Shown: positions 1 through 9,559 of the stretch, in pieces
Position numbering within the stretch: the first letter of the stretch is position 1
Layout of the letters: each line of letters starts with the position of its first letter
From: Teichococcus vastitatis
GTDB taxonomy: Bacteria > Pseudomonadota > Alphaproteobacteria > Acetobacterales > Acetobacteraceae
DNA length: 64,000 nucleotides
Assembly: GCF_003604215.1 (NCBI RefSeq)
Contig: NZ_QXGS01000013.1
Coordinates: 1-64,000, forward strand
Direction of reading: 5' to 3'
The notes under the pieces: generated by a model
Told to the model about the DNA's origin: nothing
The model's input: only the letters and a program-made list of their open reading frames with translations
Database searches by the model: none
Program-made: the position numbers and the translations under genes

Positions 1-157
1 CCCGCGCCGCCAGCAGCGCCGGGTTGTTGGCATAGGCCTGCGACAGTGACTCCTGCAGCGTCTGGCCCCGCGCCACCTCACCCCACAGCACACCGCCACC
101 CATCACCACCAGCAACAACGCCCCACGAAGAGTGGAGCCGGACGTCGAACGGATCAT
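1..157 (-). CDS. tolC: TolC-family outer membrane efflux protein (N-terminal part)
   Basis: Only the first 52 codons are inside the window; the gene continues beyond position 1. The start ATG at 157 opens a hydrophobic signal peptide (about residues 10-31, ending near VARG-Q). It is followed by QTLQESLSQAYANNPALLAA, the typical first helix of mature TolC-family proteins. The protein should form the trimeric outer membrane channel of a tripartite efflux pump. It is the last visible gene of a leftward tetR-lipoprotein-tolC operon, 25 bases after the lipoprotein gene. The matching adaptor and pump genes lie on the other strand from 1119. The family call is firm from the N-terminus, but the full length cannot be judged. 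Confidence 0.85.
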   Translation of the reverse strand, partial: MIRSTSGSTLRGALLLVVMGGGVLWGEVARGQTLQESLSQAYANNPALLAAR

Positions 158-182
158 CGGGGCGGTCCTGAACAAGAGGTCG

Positions 183-383
183 TCACGGGCGGGCGGAGGG
201 CGTCAGCCCCTCGCTCCAGATGTTGCCGCTCTCCGGGCGCAGCGGTGGTGCGCCAGGCGCCTCCCCACGAACCGCCTGCGCGGTGGTGCCATGGGCACCG
301 CTGAGATCGGGCATGGCACGGCCAGAACAGCCGGCCAGAAGCAGCGAGGCCGGCAGGGCAAGCCGCAGAAGAAGGTGCGTCAT
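183..383 (-). CDS. Small lipoprotein of the efflux operon, function unknown
   Basis: A 66-residue protein starts with a short positively charged segment and a hydrophobic stretch ending in the lipobox LLLAGC, with the lipidated Cys at about residue 19. The remaining 47 residues are rich in Pro, Gly and Ala and match no domain I recognise. A strong ribosome binding site (GAGGAG, about 9 bases before the ATG) sits in the 11-base gap after tetR, which argues that the gene is real. Its place between tetR and tolC suggests an accessory role in the efflux complex or outer membrane insertion. That role is inferred from position only. Confidence 0.6.
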   Translation of the reverse strand: MTHLLLRLALPASLLLAGCSGRAMPDLSGAHGTTAQAVRGEAPGAPPLRPESGNIWSEGLTPSARP

Positions 384-394
384 CCAGGCTCTCC

Positions 395-1021
395 TCAGGA
401 ATCAACGGCGGAGGCGGTGCAGGCCAAGTACCCCCGCACCGCTTCGCTGGCTTCCTCCGTCAGGCTGAAGCCGGCATCGCCGCGCAGCCACTCCAGGATA
501 AAGCCAGCCAGCATCATGTGCAGGAAAAGCGCGGCCTTGTCAGGGGTCCAGGGCGCCGCGAGTTCGCCGCGTTCGGCGGCCATGCGGAACACGTCGCGCA
601 ATCCGTCGCGGACCTTGCGGTCGGCCTCGCGGCGCCGCGCCAGAGCCGGCTCCATTTCCGCAACGTATTCGCAGCGATGCAGCATGATGGTCAGCAACCG
701 GCGCTGGCTTGGATTGTTTTCCAGATCAGCCATGGCTGCCGTAATCGCCTTGGCCATGCCTTCCAACGGCGGCATCTGCTGGCAGAGGCACAGGCGCCGC
801 ATCATCTCGTCCTGCACCAGCACCAGCCTTTCATCCAACGCCAGGAACAGGCCCAGCTTGTCACCGAAATGCCAGTGGACCGCGCCTCGCGTGCATCCCG
901 CCGCCCGCGCCACCTCATCCAGCGACGCCCGGGCCACGCCGCGCTCCAGGAAGACCTGCTCGGCGGCATCCAGCAACGCCTCGCGCGTCTCGTCAGCTTC
1001 CTGTTTGGTACGACGCGCCAT
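395..1021 (-). CDS. TetR/AcrR-family repressor of the RND efflux locus
   Basis: A 208-residue TetR-family regulator. The N-terminal helix-turn-helix (about residues 10-56) contains RASLDEVARAAGCTRGAVHWHF, close to the AcrR/TtgR/MexZ subgroup. The C-terminal half should bind drug-like ligands and dimerise. The gene is divergent from the adaptor gene at 1119 across a 97-base gap that holds an AcrR-like inverted repeat overlapping its own promoter. It therefore probably represses both itself and the pump operon. It leads a leftward operon with a lipoprotein gene and tolC. Family certain; the target set is inferred from the arrangement. Confidence 0.93.
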   Translation of the reverse strand: MARRTKQEADETREALLDAAEQVFLERGVARASLDEVARAAGCTRGAVHWHFGDKLGLFLALDERLVLVQDEMMRRLCLCQQMPPLEGMAKAITAAMADLENNPSQRRLLTIMLHRCEYVAEMEPALARRREADRKVRDGLRDVFRMAAERGELAAPWTPDKAALFLHMMLAGFILEWLRGDAGFSLTEEASEAVRGYLACTASAVDS

Positions 1022-1051
1022 TTGCCATCTTGCTGTTGATTAGTGTTACTT

Positions 1052-1080
1052 TATATACATACGTGAAGGTATCTTTACAA
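1052..1080 (-). promoter_or_regulatory. Sigma70-type promoter of the tetR operon
   Basis: On the minus strand a -35 box TTGTAA (1080-1075) and a -10 box TATATA (1057-1052) are separated by exactly 17 bases. The spacer lies inside the candidate repressor site at 1054-1077, so binding would block RNA polymerase. A weaker overlapping plus-strand candidate (TTACTT at 1046-1051, TATCTT at 1070-1075, 18-base spacer) could serve the pump genes. Confidence 0.6.
1054..1077. promoter_or_regulatory. AcrR-like operator between tetR and the pump genes
   Basis: A 24-base imperfect palindrome: 8 of 12 positions in the half-sites are symmetric. The left half contains TACATAC and the right half GGTATCT. This resembles the known AcrR box, which is also 24 bases long with a TACATAC left arm. 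It lies midway between the divergent start codons and overlaps the tetR promoter. Assignment rests on resemblance and position. Confidence 0.6.
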
Positions 1081-1118
1081 GCCGTTCGGTCCGCGGCCGG
1101 CAATTCCTTGGAGGATCC

Positions 1119-2300
1119 ATGACGCTCCTGTTCCGCCGCGGGCTTCCCGCGATCGGGCTCGCCCTGCTGGCGCTGCCGGCCATGGCAGCCCAGCCTCCGG
1201 GTGGTGGCGCCCCGCCGGCGGTAGGCGTCGCCCCGGTGGCACGTCGCGCCGTCACCGAAAGCAACGAGTTCATCGGCCGGATCGAGGCGATCAACCGCGT
1301 CGAGATCGTCTCCCGCGTCACCGCATTCCTGGAAAAGCGCGAGTTCACCGAAGGTTCGGAGGTGAAGCAGGGCGACCTGCTGATCCGGCTGGAGCGTGGC
1401 CCGTTCGAGGCGCAGCTGGCGCAGGCCCGTGCCGCCGTGGCCGAGGCCGATGCCCAGCTGCAGAACGCCAGCGTCACCCTGAACCGTGCCCAGGCGCTGC
1501 TCAACACGGTGGCGGGCCAGCGGTCCAACGTCGACACCGCACTGGCGGCGCAGCGCAGCGCCCAGGCGCAGCTGCTGTCCGCCCAGGCCCAGCAGCGGCA
1601 GGCCCAGATCAACCTGGACTACACGGAGATCCGTGCCCCGATCGACGGCCGCATCGGCCGCGCGCTGGTGACGGAAGGCAATGTGGTGTCGCCGTCCTCC
1701 GGCACGCTGGTGTCGATCGTCAGCCAGGACCCGATGTACGTGTTGTTCACCGTGCCAGTGCGCACCCTGCTGGAGGTGCGCTCGCGTTATGCCGGGCGCG
1801 GCGGGATCAACGCGGTGGCGGTGAAGGTGCGGCTGCCGGATGGCACGCTGTACGATCAGTCCGGCAAGCTCGACTTCGTGGACATCGATGTCGGCCAGGA
1901 CACTGACAGCATCACCCTGCGCGCCCGCATGCCCAACCCGGTGCAGGATGGCAGCCTGCGCGGCCTGAGCGCCGGGCAGCTGGTCAGCGTGGTGGTGGAG
2001 GCGATCGAGCCGGCGCAGCTGCTGACCGTGCCCCGCGGCGCAGTGATCACTGACCAGCGCGGCGACTTCGTCTACGTGGTCGGCGCGGACAACAAGGCGG
2101 AACGGCGGAGCATCCGCATGGGCAGCCAGTCCACGCCCGAGCTGGCGGTGGTGCAGGAGGGGCTGCGCGAGGGCGACCAGGTGATCGTGGACGGGCTGCA
2201 GCGCGTTCGCCCCGGCAGCCCGGTGTCCCCGGCGCCGGTGCAGGGCGGCGCGGCCGGCCAGGGCCCGGGTGGCCCGGGCCGTCCGGCCCAGGGGGGCTGA
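1119..2300 (+). CDS. RND efflux periplasmic adaptor subunit (AcrA/MexA family)
   Basis: A 393-residue membrane fusion protein. A signal peptide (residues 1-22, ending AMA) without a lipobox cysteine suggests a soluble or otherwise tethered form. A split lipoyl domain follows (VKQGDLLIRLE at about residues 86-96), then an Ala/Gln-rich coiled-coil hairpin (about 97-165) and beta-barrel and membrane-proximal domains. The C-terminus is Gly/Pro-rich. It should link the inner membrane pump encoded three bases downstream to the TolC channel encoded on the other strand. The start has a GGAGG site seven bases upstream. Family certain; substrates unknown. Confidence 0.95.
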   Translation: MTLLFRRGLPAIGLALLALPAMAAQPPGGGAPPAVGVAPVARRAVTESNEFIGRIEAINRVEIVSRVTAFLEKREFTEGSEVKQGDLLIRLERGPFEAQLAQARAAVAEADAQLQNASVTLNRAQALLNTVAGQRSNVDTALAAQRSAQAQLLSAQAQQRQAQINLDYTEIRAPIDGRIGRALVTEGNVVSPSSGTLVSIVSQDPMYVLFTVPVRTLLEVRSRYAGRGGINAVAVKVRLPDGTLYDQSGKLDFVDIDVGQDTDSITLRARMPNPVQDGSLRGLSAGQLVSVVVEAIEPAQLLTVPRGAVITDQRGDFVYVVGADNKAERRSIRMGSQSTPELAVVQEGLREGDQVIVDGLQRVRPGSPVSPAPVQGGAAGQGPGGPGRPAQGG

Positions 2301-2303
2301 CCG

Positions 2304-5300
2304 ATGTTTTCGGCCATCTTCGTTGACCGGCCCCGCCTGGCGATCGTGATCGCCATCGTGATGACGATTGCCGGCGCGCTGTCGCTGACGCGCATCCCAG
2401 TCTCGCAGTTCCCCGACATCGTGCCGCCGCAGGTGCAGGTTCAGGCGAACTACCCCGGCGCCTCGGCCGACGTGGTGGAGGCCGCCGTCGCGCAGCCGCT
2501 GGAAGCGCAGGTGGTGGGCGTCGAGAACTCCATCTACATGCGTTCCAACAGCGGCAGCGACGGCAGCTATACGCTGAACGTGTCGTTCCTGCTGGGCTCG
2601 GACGCCAACATCAACACCGTCAACGTCAACAACCGCGTCCAGGCGGCGATGGCGCTGATGCCGCCCGAGGTGCAGGCACAGGGCATCCAGGTCCGCAAGC
2701 AGTCCTCCTCGATCCTGCAGGTTCTCTTCGTCTACGACACCGGCAACAGCGGCTACGATCCGCTGTTCCTGACCAACTACGCCACGCTGAACCTGATCGA
2801 CGAGCTGTCGCGTACCCAGGGCGTCGGCTCGGCCACGCTGTTCTCGCGGCAGAACTACGCGATGCGCGTCTGGTTTGACACGCAGCGTCTGGTCAGCCTG
2901 GGGCTGGCGCCCTCCGATGTGATCAACGCGATCCGCGCGCAAAACGTGCAGGCCCCGGTCGGCCGGCTCGGCGCGCCACCGATCCCGGCCGACCAACAGG
3001 TGCAGCTCAACGTCCAGACCCAGGGGCGCCTGTCCACGCCGGAGCAGTTCGGCGGCATCGTGCTGCGCGCCAATCCGGACGGCTCGGTGCTGCGCGTCCG
3101 CGACGTGGCGCGGGTCGAGATGGGAGCGCAGAACCAGGACAGCATGACCCGGCTGAACGGCCAGGACGGCGTCGGCATCGGCGTCTACCTGGCACCGGGC
3201 GCCAATGCGGTGAACGCCGCCGCCGCGGTCGCGGCCACCATCCAGCGCGTGGGCGAGCGCGCGCCGCCCGGCATCACCATCCGCCCGGTGTTCGACACCA
3301 CCATCTTCGTGTCCGACACGATCCGGGAGGTGATCAAGACCCTCCTCGAAGCCTTTGTGCTGGTGGCGGTGGTGGTGTTCCTGTTCCTCGGCAACATCCG
3401 CGCCACCTTCATCCCCATCGTCGCCGTGCCGGTCAGCCTGATCACCACCTTCGCGGTGCTGTTGCTGATGGGCTACTCGGCCAACACCGTGTCGCTGCTC
3501 GCCATGGTGCTGGCGATCGGCATCGTGGTCGACGACGCCATCGTGGTGGTGGAGAACGTCGAACGGGTCATGGAGGAGGAGCCGGAGTTGACCCCGGCGC
3601 AGGCCACCAAGAAGGCGATGGCGCAGATCACCGCGCCGATCATCGCCATCACCCTGGTGCTGCTCTCGGTGTTCGTCCCGATCGGGTTCATCCCAGGCCT
3701 GTCCGGCGTGCTGTTCCGCCAGTTCGCGGTGACCATCTCGGTCGCCATGCTGATCTCGGCGATCAACGCGCTAACCCTGTCCCCTGCCCTGTGCGCCGTG
3801 TTTCTGCGCCACACCGGGCCGAAGAAGGGGATCATGGCCTGGGTCGGGCGCCGCATCGACAATGTGCGCGACGGCTACGCCGCCGTGGTCACCCGGCTGC
3901 TGCGCCTGGGCGTGGTGGCGGTGTTGCTGGTGGCCGTGTTCGGCGGCGCCGCCGGCTGGATCGGATCGCGCACGCCTGCCGGTTTCCTGCCTTCCGAGGA
4001 CCAGGGCGCCTTCATCATCGCCTTCCAGCTGCCCGACGGCGCCGCCCTGTCACGCACCAGCGCGGTGGTGGCCGACATGGAGAACCGGCTGAAGCAGATG
4101 CCGCAGGTGCGCGACGCCGTTTCCATTATCGGCTTCTCGTTGCTCGACAGCGGCGCTTCCTCCTCCGCCGCCACCATGTTCGTGCAGTTGAAGGAATTCG
4201 CCGAACGCACCAGGCCGGAAGACAACGTCCAGGCGCTGATCGGGCGGATCTTCGGCGAAAGCCAGCAGATCCGCAGCGCGCAGATCATTCCGATCAACCT
4301 GCCGCCGATCATCGGCCTGTCCACCGGCGGCGGCTTCGAATACCAGCTGGAAAGCCTGGAAGGCGCATCGCCGGCGGAGATCGGCAGCGTCATGCAGGGG
4401 CTGGTGGCCGCGGCCAACCAGGACCCGCGTCTGGCGCAGGTGTTCTCCACCTTCTCCGCCCGCGCGCCGTCGCTGTTCCTCGATATCGACCGCGACAAGG
4501 CGCAGGCGCTTGGCCTGTCCATGTCCAACGTGTTCGCGGCGCTGCAATCGACGCTCGGATCAGCCTTCGTCAACAACTTCAATCTGTATGGCCGCACTTG
4601 GCAGGTGTTGGTGCAGGGCGAGGCCGCCGACCGCCGCGACCCTTCGGCGCTGTGGAACATTCAGGTGCGCAACAGCCGCGGGGTCATGGTGCCACTGCGC
4701 TCTTTCGCGTCCTCCCGCACCGTAACGGGACCGCAGTTCATCACCCGCTACAACAACTATCGCGCCATCACCGTACAGGGCGGCCCGGCACCAGGCGTCT
4801 CCTCGGGTGACGCGCTGCTGGCCATGGAGGAGATCAGCCGCAACAACCTGCCAGCCGGCTACACCTTTGAATGGACCGGCACCTCCTACCAGGAACGGCA
4901 GGCGGCGGGGCAGACTGGGCCGATCCTGGCCCTGGCCGTGCTGTTCGCCTTCCTGTTCCTGGTGGCGCTGTACGAGAGCTGGGTGATCCCGATCCCGGTG
5001 CTGCTGTCGGTGACGGTAGGCGTCCTGGGTGGCGTGCTGGCGATCTGGCTGGCCGGGATGCCGCTCGACCTTTACGCCCAGATCGGCATCGTGGTGTTGA
5101 TCGCATTGGCGGCGAAGAACGGCATCCTGATCGTGGAATTCGCCAAGGAACGGCGCGAGGCGGGGCTGTCGATCACCGAGGCGGCGATCCAGGGCTCCAA
5201 GATGCGGTTTCGTGCGGTGATGATGACCTCCATCGCCTTTATCCTCGGCCTGGTGCCGCTGGTCTGGGCGTCGGGCGCTTCGATGCTGGCGCGGCGGGCG

Positions 5301-5459
5301 GTGTCGACGCCTGTCTTCGCCGGCATGATCGCCGCCTCCACGATCGGCATCTTCCTGATCCCGATGCTGTACGTGGTGTTCCAGCGCATGCGCGAGGCGA
5401 CGCATCGTCGCTTCGGCGCGGGCCGCCGCGGCAAGGCCGAGAAGGAAACGGTGCACTAA
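2304..5459 (+). CDS. RND multidrug efflux permease (AcrB/MexB, HAE1 family)
   Basis: A 1051-residue inner membrane pump of normal HAE1 length. The proton relay is visible: the Asp pair in [16 protein letters not shown] (TM4, about residue 410) and the Lys in [16 protein letters not shown] (TM10, about residue 938). Two large periplasmic loops flank the first and second halves. It should exchange protons for amphiphilic drugs, solvents or metabolites, working with the adaptor gene three bases upstream and the divergent tolC. Hydrophobic substrates are likely given the AcrB-type architecture, but the sequence does not identify them. Confidence 0.96.
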   Translation: MFSAIFVDRPRLAIVIAIVMTIAGALSLTRIPVSQFPDIVPPQVQVQANYPGASADVVEAAVAQPLEAQVVGVENSIYMRSNSGSDGSYTLNVSFLLGSDANINTVNVNNRVQAAMALMPPEVQAQGIQVRKQSSSILQVLFVYDTGNSGYDPLFLTNYATLNLIDELSRTQGVGSATLFSRQNYAMRVWFDTQRLVSLGLAPSDVINAIRAQNVQAPVGRLGAPPIPADQQVQLNVQTQGRLSTPEQFGGIVLRANPDGSVLRVRDVARVEMGAQNQDSMTRLNGQDGVGIGVYLAPGANAVNAAAAVAATIQRVGERAPPGITIRPVFDTTIFVSDTIREVIKTLLEAFVLVAVVVFLFLGNIRATFIPIVAVPVSLITTFAVLLLMGYSANTVSLLAMVLAIGIVVDDAIVVVENVERVMEEEPELTPAQATKKAMAQITAPIIAITLVLLSVFVPIGFIPGLSGVLFRQFAVTISVAMLISAINALTLSPALCAVFLRHTGPKKGIMAWVGRRIDNVRDGYAAVVTRLLRLGVVAVLLVAVFGGAAGWIGSRTPAGFLPSEDQGAFIIAFQLPDGAALSRTSAVVADMENRLKQMPQVRDAVSIIGFSLLDSGASSSAATMFVQLKEFAERTRPEDNVQALIGRIFGESQQIRSAQIIPINLPPIIGLSTGGGFEYQLESLEGASPAEIGSVMQGLVAAANQDPRLAQVFSTFSARAPSLFLDIDRDKAQALGLSMSNVFAALQSTLGSAFVNNFNLYGRTWQVLVQGEAADRRDPSALWNIQVRNSRGVMVPLRSFASSRTVTGPQFITRYNNYRAITVQGGPAPGVSSGDALLAMEEISRNNLPAGYTFEWTGTSYQERQAAGQTGPILALAVLFAFLFLVALYESWVIPIPVLLSVTVGVLGGVLAIWLAGMPLDLYAQIGIVVLIALAAKNGILIVEFAKERREAGLSITEAAIQGSKMRFRAVMMTSIAFILGLVPLVWASGASMLARRAVSTPVFAGMIAASTIGIFLIPMLYVVFQRMREATHRRFGAGRRGKAEKETVH

Positions 5460-5558
5460 CATCAAGCGGCGCCGGAATGGAACCCGCGCCGCCCCCGATC
5501 ATTCAGCCAGCGTCGCCCGGATCCTCCGGGCGGCGCTTGTTGCGTTCGGAGGCTGATC

Positions 5559-6926
5559 GTGAGTGATGCCGTATCCCTGCCCACCCGCTCACCGGAGGCG
5601 GAAGCGCAGCAACCATCCCGGCACAAGGATGAGCTGGCCCGCATCGTGATTGTCGGCGGCGGCGCGGGCGGCGTGCAGTTGGCCACCCGACTGGGTAACC
5701 GCCACGCGGTGCACCGCCGGGCCGAGGTGCTGCTGATCGACCGCGACGCCGCGCATCTGTGGAAGCCGCTGCTACACGAGGTGGCGGCCGGCACGCTGGA
5801 TGTCGGGCAGCAGCAGCTCGGCTTCGTGGTGCAGGCCAAGCGGCACGGCTTCCGCTACCTGCCCGGCGAGATGGTGGGCGTTGACCGCACCGCGCGCGAG
5901 GTGCTGCTGGCGCCCCTGCTCGATGCCACCGGCGCCGAGGTGCTCGGTCCGCGCCGCGTATCCTATGACGTCCTGGTGCTAGCGATCGGCAGCCAGGCCA
6001 ATGATTTCGGCATTCCCGGCGTGCGCGAGCACTGCCATTTCATCGACAGCCGCCGCCAGGCCGAGGCCTTCAACGAGGCGCTGAGGATGGACACCATCCG
6101 TTGCTTGTCGGATCAGGACGGGGAGACGCTGGATGTCGCCGTGGTGGGCGCCGGTGCCACGGGGGTCGAGCTGAGTGCCGAGATCGGCACCGCCCTCGAT
6201 CTCGCCGCCGGCTATGGCTTCCCCGGTCTGCGGGACCGGCTGCGGCTGACGCTGATCGAGACGGCGCCGCGCATCCTGGGGGCGCTGCCGGAACGCGTCG
6301 CCGAGGCCTCCCGCCGCGAGCTGGAGCGCCAGGGCGTGCAGGTCCTGACCGGCGCGCAGGTGACGGCGGTGGACGAGGCCGGGCTGCAGCTGAAGGATGG
6401 CCGCCACATCAGGGCGCGGCTGAAGGTCTGGGCGGCCGGTGTGGCCGCTCCCGCCGTTCTGCGGACGATCGAGGGGCTGGAGTTCGCCCGGACCGGCCAG
6501 GTGGTGACGCGGTCCACCCTGCAGGCGAAGGGCGACGACTGGATCTTCGTGATCGGCGATTGCGGCTGGCTGATCCCGGAAGGCGCTGAGCGGCCGCTCG
6601 GCGCCACGGCGCAGGTGGCGCAGCAGCAGGCGGTTCACCTGGCGCGCGCCCTGTCCGGCTTCCTAGATGGACAGCCCGTGCCCGGCTTTCGCTACCAGCA
6701 TCGCGGTGCGCTGGTGGCCATCGGGCACTACAACGCCTTCGGCAGCCTGGGCCGGCGCGGCTTGCTGGGTGGCGGCACCTTCATCCAGGGACGCCTGGCT
6801 CAGCTCAGCTATGCGTCGCTGTACCGCCGCCACCAGCTTGGCCTGCACGGCTTCTGGCGCTCGCTGCTGATCTGGGCGGCGGATGCGCTGCACCGCGCTT
6901 CCGCGCCACGGGTGCGCCTGGAGTGA
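5559..6926 (+). CDS. ndh: Type II NADH dehydrogenase (NDH-2)
   Basis: A 455-residue FAD enzyme that passes electrons from NADH to quinone without pumping protons, at the cytoplasmic face of the membrane. The FAD motif IVIVGGGAGGVQLATRLGNR is near residues 28-47. WKPLLHEVAAGTLD (about 68-81) is the NDH-2 signature. VAVVGAGATGVELSAEI near residue 191 binds NADH, and FVIGDCGW near 330 completes the FAD site. The start is GTG at 5559, chosen because GGAGG lies seven bases upstream. The C-terminus carries the expected amphipathic membrane anchor region. It stands alone, 99 bases after the pump gene. Confidence 0.9.
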   Translation: MSDAVSLPTRSPEAEAQQPSRHKDELARIVIVGGGAGGVQLATRLGNRHAVHRRAEVLLIDRDAAHLWKPLLHEVAAGTLDVGQQQLGFVVQAKRHGFRYLPGEMVGVDRTAREVLLAPLLDATGAEVLGPRRVSYDVLVLAIGSQANDFGIPGVREHCHFIDSRRQAEAFNEALRMDTIRCLSDQDGETLDVAVVGAGATGVELSAEIGTALDLAAGYGFPGLRDRLRLTLIETAPRILGALPERVAEASRRELERQGVQVLTGAQVTAVDEAGLQLKDGRHIRARLKVWAAGVAAPAVLRTIEGLEFARTGQVVTRSTLQAKGDDWIFVIGDCGWLIPEGAERPLGATAQVAQQQAVHLARALSGFLDGQPVPGFRYQHRGALVAIGHYNAFGSLGRRGLLGGGTFIQGRLAQLSYASLYRRHQLGLHGFWRSLLIWAADALHRASAPRVRLE

Positions 6927-6929
6927 GGC

Positions 6930-7794
6930 TCAGCCTGCGAACACCACGGTCTTGCTGCCGTTGAGGATTACGCGATCCTCCAGGAAGAAGCGGATGGCAC
7001 GGGCCAGCACGCGGCGCTCGATGTCGCGGCCCTTGCGCACCAGATCATCCGGCGTGTCGGCATGGCTGATGCGCTCCACGTCCTGCTCGATGATCGGGCC
7101 CTCATCCAGGTCGGCGGTGACGAAATGCGCGGTGGCGCCGATCAGCTTGACGCCGCGCGCATGCGCCTGGTGGTACGGCCTGGCACCCTTGAAGCCGGGT
7201 AGAAAGGAATGGTGGATGTTGATGCACCGTCCCGGCAGCTTGGCCGCCAGCCCGTCCGACAGCACCTGCATGTAGCGCGCGAGCACCATCAGCTCGGAAC
7301 CGGTGCTTTGGAACAGCCGCCAGATCTCAGCCTCCTGCTCCATCTTCGTGGCGCGTGTCACCGGCAGGTGGTGGAACGGCACGCCGGTGAAATCGAGATG
7401 CGCATAAGTGTCGCGCGGATGGTTGGATACGATGGCCGTCAGTTCCATCGGCAACTCGCCGATGCGCCAGCGATACAGCAGGTCGGCCAGGCAATGATCG
7501 AATCTGGAGACCAGCAGCATCACCCTGCGTTTCGACGCGCGGTCGCAGCGACCAGGCCATGCCGAATCGCTCCGCCACCGCGCCGAGACGCTCCCGCAGG
7601 GTTTCCTCCGTTGTTCCGGCAGGCACGTCGAACACCACGCGCATCAGGAAGCGGCCCGTGGTGGTGTCGTCCGATTGCTGGGCTTCCTGGATGTTGCCAC
7701 CTGCCTCGAACAGCGCGGTGGCGACGGCGGACACGATGCCCGGCCGGTTGGCGCAGGTCAGCGTCAGAACAAAGAAGGGCGAGGGCGGGTTCAT
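6930..7794 (-). pseudogene. purU: Formyltetrahydrofolate deformylase with a frameshift
   Basis: Two consecutive reading frames together encode a full PurU of about 288 residues, which releases formate from 10-formyl-THF. The first frame (from ATG at 7794) gives the N-terminal ACT domain, VLTLTCANRPGIVSAV through [10 protein letters not shown]. The second gives the formyl-transferase domain starting [19 protein letters not shown], with the catalytic region [19 protein letters not shown] and the Asp in TADLDEGPI. The break is near 7540-7546. Restoring a CG dinucleotide in this CG-rich stretch would rebuild [15 protein letters not shown], as expected for the family. Either a two-base deletion inactivated the gene or it is an assembly error; the rest looks intact. 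Confidence 0.85.
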
Positions 7795-7913
7795 GCGGTG
7801 CAACCTGGAGGGGAAAAGCTCAGGAAGCGGGTTAGGCTGAGTGGCTGGACCTTGCCAATGGCTATTTTCCCGCCGGCGGCTGCGGCGGCACGTCCGCCGG
7901 TGTAAGGGGCGGC

Positions 7914-9176
7914 ATGTCCGATTCCTCCGTTCCCGCCGCGCCGCCTCCGGCCACCCGATCGTCCTCGTGGGCCGCCATCCTGGGAGCCGGTCCAGCCGGG
8001 CTGATGGCGGCCGAGGCGCTGGCAGCCCAAGGCTGCCGCGCGGTGGTGTTCGACCGCATGCCCAGCGTGGCACGCAAGTTCCTGATGGCCGGGCGCGGTG
8101 GGCTGAACCTGACCCATTCCGAGCCGCTGCCAGCCTTTCTCGGCCGCTATGGCGTGGCCGAGCCGGTGCTGGCGCCGGCGATCCGGGCCTTCCCGCCAGA
8201 GGCCATGATCGCTTGGTGCGAGGCGCTGGGCCAGCCGGTGTTCACCGGCAGCTCGGGCCGGGTGTTTCCACGCGCCATGAAGGCCTCGCCCTTGTTGCGG
8301 GCTTGGCTGGCGCGGCTCGCGGCCTCCGGGGTGGAGATCCGGCCGCGGCATGATTGGCAGGGCTTCGGCGACGATGGCGCGCTGCGCTTCGCCAGCCCGG
8401 CCGGGCAGGTGTTGGAACGGCCCGGCACGGTGGTGCTGGCGCTGGGCGGCGCATCCTGGCCGCGGCTGGGCGCCGATGGCGGCTGGGCGGCGCTGCTGCC
8501 GGGGGCGAGGCTGTCACCATTCCGGCCGGCGAATTGCGGCTTCCGGATCGCTTGGTCGCCGCTGTTCCGCGACCGGCACGCCGGAACGCCGTTGAAGCGG
8601 ATAGCCCTGGAGTTCGGTGGCCGCATCGTGCCCGGCGAAGCCATGGTGACGCGGGACGGGCTGGAAGGCGGCGCCGTCTACGCCCTTTCCGCCCCTTTGC
8701 GCGACGCGATCGACCGCGACGGTGAGGCCGTGCTCCGGCTCGATCTGCGGCCGGATCTTTCCGACCAGGAGATCACCCGGCGGCTGGACCAGCCGCGGCG
8801 CGGACAATCCTTGTCCGGCTTCCTGCGCAAGGCGCTCGGGCTTCCACCGGTGGCGATCGGGCTGGTGCAGGAAGCATTGCATGGCGGTGCCACCCAGGCC
8901 GAGCTGCCATCCCTGGTGAAGACGATGCCCCTGCGGCTGTCGGCGCCGCAAGGGCTGGACCGAGCGATCTCCACGGCCGGAGGGTTGGAGCTGGACCAGC
9001 TCGGCCCGGATTTCATGTTCCGGAATCATCCGGGCCTGTTCGCCTGCGGCGAGATGCTGGATTGGGAAGCCCCGACCGGCGGCTATCTGCTGCAGGCCTG
9101 CTTCGCCACCGGACGGGCCGCCGGGCTGGCCGCCGCCGCTTGGCTGCGGCAACAACCGGCGCAGCAGCCTGGGTAA
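7914..9176 (+). CDS. HI0933/BaiN-like flavoprotein (NAD(P)/FAD oxidoreductase)
   Basis: A 420-residue flavoprotein. The FAD-binding fold is seen in AAILGAGPAGLMAAEAL (about residues 21-37), the family motif GRGGLNLTHSEP (about 61-72), and the C-terminal FAD region STAGGLELDQL with FACGEMLDWEAPTGGYLLQA. It belongs to the HI0933-type group of aminoacetone- or steroid-reductase-like flavoproteins, whose substrate in proteobacteria is generally unknown. It is divergent from purU with a 119-base gap. There are no pathway neighbours, so the function stays open. Confidence 0.82.
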   Translation: MSDSSVPAAPPPATRSSSWAAILGAGPAGLMAAEALAAQGCRAVVFDRMPSVARKFLMAGRGGLNLTHSEPLPAFLGRYGVAEPVLAPAIRAFPPEAMIAWCEALGQPVFTGSSGRVFPRAMKASPLLRAWLARLAASGVEIRPRHDWQGFGDDGALRFASPAGQVLERPGTVVLALGGASWPRLGADGGWAALLPGARLSPFRPANCGFRIAWSPLFRDRHAGTPLKRIALEFGGRIVPGEAMVTRDGLEGGAVYALSAPLRDAIDRDGEAVLRLDLRPDLSDQEITRRLDQPRRGQSLSGFLRKALGLPPVAIGLVQEALHGGATQAELPSLVKTMPLRLSAPQGLDRAISTAGGLELDQLGPDFMFRNHPGLFACGEMLDWEAPTGGYLLQACFATGRAAGLAAAAWLRQQPAQQPG

Positions 9177-9559
9177 AGGCGACCTGTTCCCCGCCACCAG
9201 AACCAACTGGTCGTCACGGAGGATCCAGCTTCTGAGAGAACCAGGAGCACTTGGCGCGGATAATACGTCGCGCTGCGCCACAAGAGCGGCAGGACCGCGC
9301 CTGGGGCGCGGAAGTGCGAGAGAACGGGAGGCGCCTTCGGCAATGGGCGCTCCCCGCTGGAACTCCGCAGGACAACCGGCCGCCGCATGGGTCTGCACAG
9401 GCGGCCTGAGGTCGACCGTCGAAAGCCTTCATTACGACGAGCGCCTCATCCGGCATGGACAATTCCATTCTCCATCCGCAAGACTCTCCAAAGGAACGAA
9501 CCGGCTCGTCCGGATAATGATGATGCAGAGCCACCGCGAAGGTGGCTCAAGGAGGATCC
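9177..9559. other. Intergenic region, no gene seen
   Basis: 383 bases between the flavoprotein and a Bug receptor gene. No frame here has both family resemblance and a good ribosome binding site. The only clear signal is the AGGAGG at 9550-9555 serving the downstream gene. A promoter is expected but I cannot fix one convincingly. Confidence 0.5.

Noticed and set aside
993-2996. A long open frame of 667 codons on the minus strand across the efflux adaptor and pump genes
   Set aside because: It is antisense to two clear genes, is rich in His, Arg and Asp as expected of a shadow frame in GC-rich DNA, and matches no family.
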